In this document: positions 1 to 5,228 of the stretch, piece after piece | Layout: each line of letters opens with the position of its first letter | Numbering within the stretch: position 1 is the first letter of the stretch | Source: Planctomycetota bacterium | GTDB lineage: Bacteria; Planctomycetota; UBA1135 | Direction of reading: 5' to 3' | Assembly: GCA_029243845.1 (NCBI GenBank) | Contig: JAQWRF010000177.1 | Span: forward strand, 1 to 7,931 | DNA length: 7,931 nt | Translations under genes and position numbers: made by a program | Notes under the pieces: model-generated | Told to the model about the DNA's origin: nothing | Seen by the model: the letters and a program-made list of their open reading frames with translations, nothing else | The model's database searches: none

Positions 1-717
1 TTAATACCACTCCTACTAAGCCTTTGCCAGCAAACTACTGCGCCAGCATTCAGCACACCGCGAATTCTACTCAGCGTCAATCAGCAACACATTCACAGTG
101 ATGAGGTGAACGATCTTGTCAAGTATTACCGCACATACCGCGAACAAGAATCTACAGCTAGCCTAATTCGGCGTGCTATAGCGACTCTAATTCCACAAAA
201 GCTAATGCTTGCCGTCTTAGCGAGCGAAGCAAAGGAACTAGAAGAGCAAATCGCTAGCATTCACGCTGAACTTATGAATGGAAGCGATTTCGAGCAACTC
301 GCTATGCAGTTTTCACAAGACTCCGAAGCACCTACTGCAGATGGGCGCTACACCTTTAAGCGCGAACAAACCGTGCACCCTTTTGATTTGTATAGTTTTA
401 CTACTGCCGTCAACGATTACTCCCCGGCTTTCATTACTAAGTACGGCTATCACATACTTCAGCCACTGCACTTCATTGATGGCGCCACACCAGCAGATTT
501 AAAAGTTGAAGTACGCCATATTTTATTAATGTACCCGACAATGACAGCGCTTGAAGAAAATGAGCAAGATGTCCGCGAATATATTGAGCATCAAAGGCAA
601 CAAGCCAAAATCGTTATTTACGACCTTGGCTTTAAAAATATTGTCGCGCATGATTTGCGCGACCAAGTAACGATTAGCTCTCTGGCGGCGGGGCCAAGCG
701 CATCAGTGGCTGATTAG
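1..717 (+). CDS. Exported PpiC/parvulin-like peptidyl-prolyl isomerase (5' partial)
   Basis: The frame is open from base 1, so the GTG at 106 is probably not the real start. The first codons read LIPLLLSLCQQT, which looks like the hydrophobic core of a signal peptide, so only a few N-terminal residues are missing. The Cys at codon 10 or so could be a lipobox Cys, although Leu at -1 is atypical. Next comes ILLSVNQQHIHSDEV, the usual start of the mature chain in SurA/PpiC proteins. A parvulin-like stretch lies at about codons 75-153: a helix ending NGSDFEQLAMQFSQDS, then PFDLYSF and KYGYHILQPL. It lacks the usual SAxxGGxLG turn (here APTADGRYTF), so catalysis is uncertain. A second VRHILLMYP motif follows at about codons 171-179 with no full domain after it. 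The family folds or escorts exported proteins in the periplasm. The 3' end overlaps the convergent biotin carrier gene by 44 bases. Confidence 0.8.
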   Translation, partial: LIPLLLSLCQQTTAPAFSTPRILLSVNQQHIHSDEVNDLVKYYRTYREQESTASLIRRAIATLIPQKLMLAVLASEAKELEEQIASIHAELMNGSDFEQLAMQFSQDSEAPTADGRYTFKREQTVHPFDLYSFTTAVNDYSPAFITKYGYHILQPLHFIDGATPADLKVEVRHILLMYPTMTALEENEQDVREYIEHQRQQAKIVIYDLGFKNIVAHDLRDQVTISSLAAGPSASVAD

Positions 718-1198
718 CTTCTACATTGTCGCCCACAGCGACCAACACTTCGACGACAACGCCATCGTTCTGGCAGCACACTTCGTTCTGCATTTTCATC
801 GCCTCTAAGACGGCGACGGATTCTCCGGCTTGCAATACTGCGCCAACTTCAGTGCTGAGACTGATGATTAAGCCAGGCATCGAAGCCTTGATTAATTCAG
901 CCTTGGGGGCGCCTTGACCTGCGACGGATTGAGCGGCGCGTTCGCGCTCATCGTAGGCGGTCATCTCGAATGATTCGCCGGCTATATTCACCGTTAAGTG
1001 CTGCTCGTCCGCTTCTTCGATGGATGCTGCAAACGAGCACCAATCGAGCACTGCTGCATATTGGCCACGACGATCAACATCGATAAAATCAGCTGAAATT
1101 TCACGGCCATCTATGGTGACCGACATCGCTTCGTCAGCCAATTCATTCACTTCAACTTCGAAAGTGCGTCCTGATTTCGATTCTAGGAAGTACTTCAT
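674..1198 (-). CDS. Biotin carboxyl carrier subunit of acyl-CoA (propionyl-CoA) carboxylase
   Basis: This 174-residue protein carries biotin between the carboxylase and carboxyltransferase active sites. The biotinyl domain occupies about residues 103-170. It has the motif EAMKM at 132-136 with Lys135 as the biotinylation site, preceded by ASMPGLI at 105-111 and followed by GVVVEVLVAVGDNVEANQPL. Residues 1-85 form a beta-rich region (SGRTFEVEVNEL, VTIDGREISADF, HLTVNIAGESFEMTAYDER). This resembles the beta-barrel part of the BT domain that normally sits between biotin carboxylase and BCCP in PccA. A linker at about 86-102 joins the two. The ATG follows the TAA of the biotin carboxylase gene with no gap. 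A GAGG at 1209-1206, 7 bases upstream and inside that gene, is a good ribosome binding site. It is the last gene of the operon and its stop lies inside the convergent ppiC-like gene. Confidence 0.93.
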   Translation of the reverse strand: MKYFLESKSGRTFEVEVNELADEAMSVTIDGREISADFIDVDRRGQYAAVLDWCSFAASIEEADEQHLTVNIAGESFEMTAYDERERAAQSVAGQGAPKAELIKASMPGLIISLSTEVGAVLQAGESVAVLEAMKMQNEVCCQNDGVVVEVLVAVGDNVEANQPLMRLAPPPES

Positions 1199-2713
1199 TT
1201 AATGGCCTCGCGTGTGTTGTTCGCGGCGCGCCGCAGTCACCCAAGAGTTAGCAGAGTTAGTCGTGGATGAAACCGTACGGCGCTTGCCGGCACGTTGGCG
1301 GTGCATTGCCGCAACAATCGCAGCGATTTCTTCTAAATCATCAGGAGCCTCATCGCCAATGGCATGGTGGCGCTCTTCTTCCATGTAGCGCTCAAGAAAT
1401 CCGGTGTCATAGTCTCCCTCAATGAACTCCGCGCTCTGTAAAACATTAAGTGCGATACCCGCCGACGTTTTCACACCACCTACATGCAGCTCTTGCAACA
1501 TACGCAGCATGCGGCGGCGCGCCTGCTCGCGGTCGCAACCATAAGCAATCAACTTCGCCAACATAGAATCGTAATAAGGCGTGACCTCCATCAGCGGATA
1601 TATCCCCGAATCGATACGCACACCCGGCCCGCCAGGCCAGCGTAAATTGTCGATCACGCCTAAACTAGGCATGAAATTATTCTCTGGGTCTTCAGCATTA
1701 AGGCGTACTTCAATGGCATGGCCACGCGGATGGCGTCCGCTCAAATGATCTACCTTATCGCCTTGCGCTATCTTAATCATTTCGGCAATCAAGTCGACGC
1801 TATAAACTTCTTCGGTAATTCCGTGTTCTACTTGAATACGTGTATTCATCTCTAAGAAATAAAACTTGCCTTCTGACCACAAGAATTCGACGGTGCCCGC
1901 GGATTCATAGTTGACCGCAGTCGCTGCTTCTACCGCAGCCTTGCCCATGGCCTCGCGACTAGCCTCATCAATGACCGGCGACGGAGCTTCTTCAATCAAC
2001 TTTTGATGGCGGCGCTGAATGCTACACTCTCGTTCGCCGAAGTGAACAACATTCCCGTGGCGATCGGCCAAAACCTGTATTTCAATGTGTCGTGGTTTGA
2101 CAACAAATTTCTCAACATACATACGGCCATCGCCAAATGCCGATTGCGCTTCACCCGAAGCAGTATTGAATGCGGCTTCGACCTCGCCGGCGGTATGCAC
2201 CACGCGAATGCCTTTGCCGCCACCTCCAGCAGATGCCTTCAGCATCACAGGGTAGCCCATTTCATCCGCTTGGCTACGCGCCTCATCTGCATCGACCACG
2301 GCATCTATGGAGCCAGGCACCACTGGTACTCCCGCTTCAATCATCGCGGCTCGCGAAGCCAATTTGTCACCCATAATCGCCATAGCCGCAGCCGTTGGCC
2401 CAATAAATAGCAAGCCTGCCGCCTTTACATCGTCGGCGAATTGCCCATTCTCAGACAAGAATCCAAAACCTGGATGGATGGCGTCGGCGCCACTTTGTTT
2501 CGCAATTTGTATAATCAAATCGCTGCGTAAGTAAGATTCTGCCGGAGTATTACCACCCAAAGGATAAGCCTGATTAGCGTAACGCACATGCAAAGCGTTG
2601 CGGTCAGCCTCGGAATAGATAGCAACAGTCTCAATACCCAAATCACGGCATGAGCGCTGAATACGCACCGCAATTTCGCCGCGGTTGGCTATTAGTATTT
2701 TCTTAATCGTCAT
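1199..2713 (-). CDS. Biotin carboxylase subunit of acyl-CoA (propionyl-CoA) carboxylase
   Basis: The enzyme uses ATP and bicarbonate to carboxylate biotin on the carrier protein. At 504 residues it is longer than E. coli AccC (about 449) and shorter than a fused PccA (about 660). The N-terminal domain opens KKILIANRGEIAVRI. The ATP-grasp domain shows Lys117, Lys159, the glycine loop SAGGGGKGIR at 161-170, His209, Lys238 in HQKLIEEAPSP, Glu276, and EMNTRIQVEHGITE at 288-301 (Glu288, Asn290, Arg292, Gln294, Glu296). The C-terminal domain has the EVRLNAEDP motif with Arg337. All expected catalytic residues are therefore present. The usual HPVTE reads HGITE here, and HPGYGF reads HPGFGF. Residues about 455-504 are an extra tail with a helix (EEIAAIVAAMHRQR) and NSWVTAARRE, which looks like the start of a BT domain. 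The ATG lies 2 bases after the upstream TAG with no clear Shine-Dalgarno, so translational coupling is likely. Confidence 0.95.
   Translation of the reverse strand: MTIKKILIANRGEIAVRIQRSCRDLGIETVAIYSEADRNALHVRYANQAYPLGGNTPAESYLRSDLIIQIAKQSGADAIHPGFGFLSENGQFADDVKAAGLLFIGPTAAAMAIMGDKLASRAAMIEAGVPVVPGSIDAVVDADEARSQADEMGYPVMLKASAGGGGKGIRVVHTAGEVEAAFNTASGEAQSAFGDGRMYVEKFVVKPRHIEIQVLADRHGNVVHFGERECSIQRRHQKLIEEAPSPVIDEASREAMGKAAVEAATAVNYESAGTVEFLWSEGKFYFLEMNTRIQVEHGITEEVYSVDLIAEMIKIAQGDKVDHLSGRHPRGHAIEVRLNAEDPENNFMPSLGVIDNLRWPGGPGVRIDSGIYPLMEVTPYYDSMLAKLIAYGCDREQARRRMLRMLQELHVGGVKTSAGIALNVLQSAEFIEGDYDTGFLERYMEEERHHAIGDEAPDDLEEIAAIVAAMHRQRAGKRRTVSSTTNSANSWVTAARREQHTRGH
1206..1209 (-). promoter_or_regulatory. 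Ribosome binding site of the biotin carrier gene
   Basis: GAGG on the minus strand lies 7 bases before the ATG at 1198, within the last codons of the biotin carboxylase gene. It gives the carrier its own initiation signal even though the two genes abut. Confidence 0.6.
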
Positions 2714-2715
2714 CG

Positions 2716-4263
2716 CTACAGCGGAATAGAGCCGTGCTTTTTCGGAGGATTCGAAACACGTTTAGTACGTAACAAAGCCAAAGCCCGGCACAAACGCGGA
2801 CGCGTCTGCGACGGAATAATCACATCGTCAATCAAACCGCGTTCGGCCGCCATGTAAGGATTCGCAAACAAGTCCGTGTATTCATCTACCTTGCTTTGCT
2901 CGACAGCTTCCGGGTCATCGGCTGCTGCAATTTCGCGGCGATGAATAATTTTCGCCGCACCCGCAGCACCCATTACGGCAATTTCTGATTGTGGCCAAGC
3001 AATGTTCCAGTCGCCGCCCGTTGGCTTGGAAGACAATACGCAGTATGCGCCGCCATAAGCCTTGCGCGTGACAACCGTCAGCTTCGGCACCGTCGCCTCG
3101 CAGTATGCGTAAAGCAATTTTGCGCCTCGACGGATGATGCCCGCGTGTTCTTGATGAGTCCCCGGCATAAACCCAGGTACATCTTCAAAAGTAACTATTG
3201 GAATATTAAACGCATCACAGAAACGCACAAAGCGCGCTGCCTTTTCACTAGCATTAATGTCAAGCACACCTGCTAGCACTGCGGGTTGGTTGGCTACGAT
3301 GCCAACCACGCTGCCATCTAAACGCGCCAAACCGATCACCATGTTGCCAGCATACCCTTCCTGTATTTCAAAGAAGTCTTCGTCGTCAACAATCATCTTA
3401 ATGGCCTTCTTAATGTCGTAAGGTTGATTAGAAGATTCCGGAATTAAAGTGTCTAGCTCAGCATCGCAACGATCAACGGGGTCGCTACATTCAACGCGTG
3501 GCGCTTCTTCAGTATTATTCGAAGGCAAAAATGACAGCAAGCGACGTAGTTTAGCTAAACATTGCGCGTCGTCATCGGCAGTGAAGTGACTGGTACCAGT
3601 TACTTGTTCGTGAACGGTTGCACCGCCCAATTCTTCGGATGTAACGTCTTCGTGCGTCACCGTTTTAACCACGTCAGGACCGGTGATATGCATATAAGAA
3701 CTACCATCCACCATGAAAATAAAATCAGTCAGCGCCGGAGAATAAACCGCGCCACCAGCGCACGGTCCCATGATCGCCGACAGTTGCGGAATCACTCCTG
3801 AAGCCTGAGTGTTACGCAAGAAAATTTCAGAGTAGCCGGCCAACGACACCACGCCTTCTTGAATGCGCGCACCGCCAGAATCGTTAAGACCAATCATTGG
3901 GATACCAAGCTTCATTGCAATATCCATCATCTTGCAAATCTTCGAGGCATGTTCTTCAGCCAAACTGCCGCCGAACACCGTGAAGTCTTGAGCAAACAGC
4001 GCGACAGCGCGGCCATCAATAGTGCCGGTTCCCGTAACTACACCATCGCCAAGTGGGCGCTGCTTATCGAGCCCAAAATTAGACGAGCGATGTCTGCGGA
4101 AGGCATCATATTCTTCGAACGACCCTTGGTCGAGCAGCAAATCAATACGTTCACGAGCCGTCAACTTGCCTTTCGCATGCTGAGCTTCGATGCGCTGTTC
4201 ACCGCCACCCAACTTGGACTCGGCGCGCATCTGTTGTAATTGTTCAAATGAGTTATTTGTCAT
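2716..4263 (-). CDS. pccB: Propionyl-CoA carboxylase beta subunit (carboxyltransferase)
   Basis: This subunit moves the carboxyl group from carboxybiotin to propionyl-CoA, giving (S)-methylmalonyl-CoA. With the ATG at 4263 it is 515 residues, the normal family length. The N-terminal half has [20 protein letters not shown] (33-52), DFTVFGGSL, and the oxyanion segment [11 protein letters not shown] (166-176). [14 protein letters not shown] and the [11 protein letters not shown] motif follow. The C-terminal half has DVPGFMPG (361-368), the second oxyanion segment RKAYGGAY (400-407), [15 protein letters not shown], and the PccB-type end [10 protein letters not shown]. Position 408, which aligns with the specificity residue Asp422 of Streptomyces coelicolor PccB, is Cys. 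The frame runs upstream to an ATG at 4365. I prefer 4263 because family alignment starts at [13 protein letters not shown] and because GAAGG at 4276-4272 sits 8 bases before this ATG. The upstream extension would overlap mce heavily. It overlaps the mce end by 11 bases. Methylmalonyl-CoA decarboxylase alpha is an alternative, but the adjacent biotin carboxylase argues against it. Confidence 0.93.
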   Translation of the reverse strand: MTNNSFEQLQQMRAESKLGGGEQRIEAQHAKGKLTARERIDLLLDQGSFEEYDAFRRHRSSNFGLDKQRPLGDGVVTGTGTIDGRAVALFAQDFTVFGGSLAEEHASKICKMMDIAMKLGIPMIGLNDSGGARIQEGVVSLAGYSEIFLRNTQASGVIPQLSAIMGPCAGGAVYSPALTDFIFMVDGSSYMHITGPDVVKTVTHEDVTSEELGGATVHEQVTGTSHFTADDDAQCLAKLRRLLSFLPSNNTEEAPRVECSDPVDRCDAELDTLIPESSNQPYDIKKAIKMIVDDEDFFEIQEGYAGNMVIGLARLDGSVVGIVANQPAVLAGVLDINASEKAARFVRFCDAFNIPIVTFEDVPGFMPGTHQEHAGIIRRGAKLLYAYCEATVPKLTVVTRKAYGGAYCVLSSKPTGGDWNIAWPQSEIAVMGAAGAAKIIHRREIAAADDPEAVEQSKVDEYTDLFANPYMAAERGLIDDVIIPSQTRPRLCRALALLRTKRVSNPPKKHGSIPL

Positions 4264-4681
4264 GTTTAAAACCTTCGCCACCTTCCACCAATTCGGTAAG
4301 CACCCCGCCCATAGAGCTCGGATGCACAAATGCAATAGTAGTGCCGTGCGAACCTTCGCTAGCATTCCCGTTAATCATACGGACGCCCTGCTTGCTGCAG
4401 TCGTCAACCGCACTTTGACAGTCGTTAACTGCAAGCGCCAAATGATGTATGCCCGCGCCACGTTTTGCAATAAATTTTGCGACGGGCGAATCGGCGTTTA
4501 AGGGGCAGACCAACTCAATGCGAGTGTCGCCAGCGTATACCATTTGAATTTCAACGCCTTGCGCTTCAATGATTTCACGCTCTCCGAGACGCATGCCCAA
4601 TTTAGTGCCCCATAATTCGGTGGCGGTGTCGAGGTCGTCGACGGCAATGGCAATGTGATCAATTCCGAGGATGTTCGTCAT
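4253..4681 (-). CDS. mce: Methylmalonyl-CoA epimerase
   Basis: This 142-residue vicinal-oxygen-chelate protein would interconvert (S)- and (R)-methylmalonyl-CoA in the cytoplasm, so that the carboxylase product can feed the B12-dependent mutase. The two paired modules are visible: [15 protein letters not shown] at 6-20 and [15 protein letters not shown] at 77-91. The family signature follows: [11 protein letters not shown] (51-61), [11 protein letters not shown] (65-75), [12 protein letters not shown] (110-121) and GGVLTELVE (125-133). Likely metal ligands by pattern are His9, Glu56, His80 and Glu130, with a second catalytic acid around Glu39-Glu44. The start gives the family's normal N-terminus. 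Only a weak purine run (GAAAG) precedes the ATG. It is the first gene of the operon and its stop lies inside the carboxyltransferase start. Other VOC enzymes are possible in principle, but the AKRGxGIHH pattern and the neighbours make this call firm. Confidence 0.94.
   Translation of the reverse strand: MTNILGIDHIAIAVDDLDTATELWGTKLGMRLGEREIIEAQGVEIQMVYAGDTRIELVCPLNADSPVAKFIAKRGAGIHHLALAVNDCQSAVDDCSKQGVRMINGNASEGSHGTTIAFVHPSSMGGVLTELVEGGEGFKHDK
4272..4276 (-). promoter_or_regulatory. Ribosome binding site deciding the pccB start
   Basis: On the minus strand GAAGG lies 8 bases before the ATG at 4263, inside the last codons of mce. It supports this start over the upstream ATG at 4365. The 11-base overlap with mce suggests that translation of the two is coupled. 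Confidence 0.7.
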
Positions 4682-4699
4682 GGCTTTCTATCGCGTTAA

Positions 4700-4705
4700 A
4701 TTATA
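4700..4705 (-). promoter_or_regulatory. -10 element for the mce-pcc operon
   Basis: Read on the minus strand this is a perfect TATAAT, ending 18 bases before the mce ATG. A transcript would start near 4693, giving a leader of about 11 bases. At 17 bases upstream the hexamer is CATGCT, so no recognisable -35 accompanies it. It overlaps the opposing -10 at 4702-4707. Confidence 0.55.
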
Positions 4706-4707
4706 CT
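4702..4707 (+). promoter_or_regulatory. -10 element for the thioesterase gene
   Basis: TATACT matches the consensus at five of six positions and ends 18 bases before the ATG at 4726. The leader would be about 12 bases with no Shine-Dalgarno. No clear -35 is seen. A second candidate, CATAAT at 4717-4722, lies too close to the start codon unless the message is leaderless or starts further in. Confidence 0.45.
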
Positions 4708-4725
4708 CTCGCCTAACATAATAGC

Positions 4726-5160
4726 ATGGACGTCCCGCAACTACCCGCCACCTCTGAATTTAACTTCATCGCTGACTGCCACACGCGCTGGTCTGACGAA
4801 GACAACTTAGGCGTACTCAATAACGCTGTCTACTTAACCTTACTCGAAGAGGCGCGATTTCAGTATTTCTCGCATTTAGAGCTGTTACACCTAGCCAAGC
4901 ACTTTAATTTCTTGCTCGGGCAGACCAATATCCGGTTTCTTGCGCCCGGCCGGGGATCTGCTCAAGTCAAAGTAGCCATCCAAACGTCGAAGCTAGGAAA
5001 TCGCTCTTTCACTCAGAAATATCGACTTTACTGCCCCTTAACCGACATTATTTGGGCTGAGGCCGAGGCTGTAATGGTGGTATGGAGCCAAAAAGCGCGC
5101 TCAGCCTCTGACATGCCCGACGAATTTAGGGCAAGAATAAGCGAGTTTGAGGGTATGTGA
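4726..5160 (+). CDS. Hotdog-fold acyl-CoA thioesterase (4HBT family)
   Basis: At 144 residues this is a single hotdog domain of the 4HBT/FadM/YbgC group, which hydrolyses acyl-CoA to free acid and CoA in the cytoplasm. The helix-proximal motif is HTRWSDEDNLGVLNNAVYLT at 19-38, followed by LLEEARFQYF, matching the family pattern RxxDxDxxGHVNNxxYLxxxEEAR. Asp24 and Asp26 are candidate catalytic acids. The conserved His of GHVNN is Val30 here. The later strands fit the fold: NIRFLAPGRGSAQVKVAI (68-85), KLGNRSFTQKYRLY, and AEAEAVMVVW (111-120). No Shine-Dalgarno is visible before the ATG. A -10-like TATACT lies 18 bases upstream, so the leader would be very short. It is divergent from the propionyl-CoA carboxylase operon across 44 bases. 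A role in trimming surplus or wrong acyl-CoAs near that pathway is inference; the substrate cannot be read from sequence. Confidence 0.87.
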   Translation: MDVPQLPATSEFNFIADCHTRWSDEDNLGVLNNAVYLTLLEEARFQYFSHLELLHLAKHFNFLLGQTNIRFLAPGRGSAQVKVAIQTSKLGNRSFTQKYRLYCPLTDIIWAEAEAVMVVWSQKARSASDMPDEFRARISEFEGM

Positions 5161-5184
5161 CCCGTGCCTCGAGGTATAGTTTTC

Positions 5185-5193
5185 TGCTATATT
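5185..5193 (+). promoter_or_regulatory. Extended -10 promoter of the kelch gene
   Basis: TGCTATATT fits the extended -10 pattern TGnTATAAT with one mismatch. This would compensate for the lack of a visible -35. A start near 5200 would give a leader of about 29 bases. The 68-base gap 5161-5228 also holds the palindrome CCTCGAGG at 5167-5174 and short inverted repeats (TATAG 5175-5179 with CTATA 5187-5191; AGTAA 5194-5198 with TTACT 5204-5208) that may or may not be operator sites. No purine-rich ribosome binding site precedes the ATG. Confidence 0.45.
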
Positions 5194-5228
5194 AGTAAAT
5201 ACCTTACTCATCCTAGAAAACCTTCAAC

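Noticed and set aside
106..108. GTG as the start of the ppiC-like gene
   Set aside because: The frame stays open to base 1, and the upstream codons encode a signal-peptide-like stretch and the conserved start of the mature domain.
2003..2410. 135-codon plus-strand frame opposite the biotin carboxylase gene
   Set aside because: It is the antisense shadow of a strongly conserved ATP-grasp region, with no recognisable domain or ribosome binding site.
4264..4365. Upstream ATG at 4365 extending pccB by 34 residues
   Set aside because: The extension (rich in Leu, Trp and Cys) is the out-of-frame reading of the mce end, has no family similarity, and would overlap mce by over 100 bases. The ATG at 4263 has a good ribosome binding site.
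2716..4681. Sodium-pumping methylmalonyl-CoA decarboxylase cluster
   Set aside because: No membrane MmdB-type subunit is present, and a complete biotin carboxylase is, which fits a carboxylase rather than a decarboxylase.
5167..5208. Palindrome and short inverted repeats before the kelch gene as a defined operator or riboswitch
   Set aside because: Arms of 4-5 bases are expected by chance in a 68-base AT-rich gap. They are noted with the promoter but not called as a separate element.
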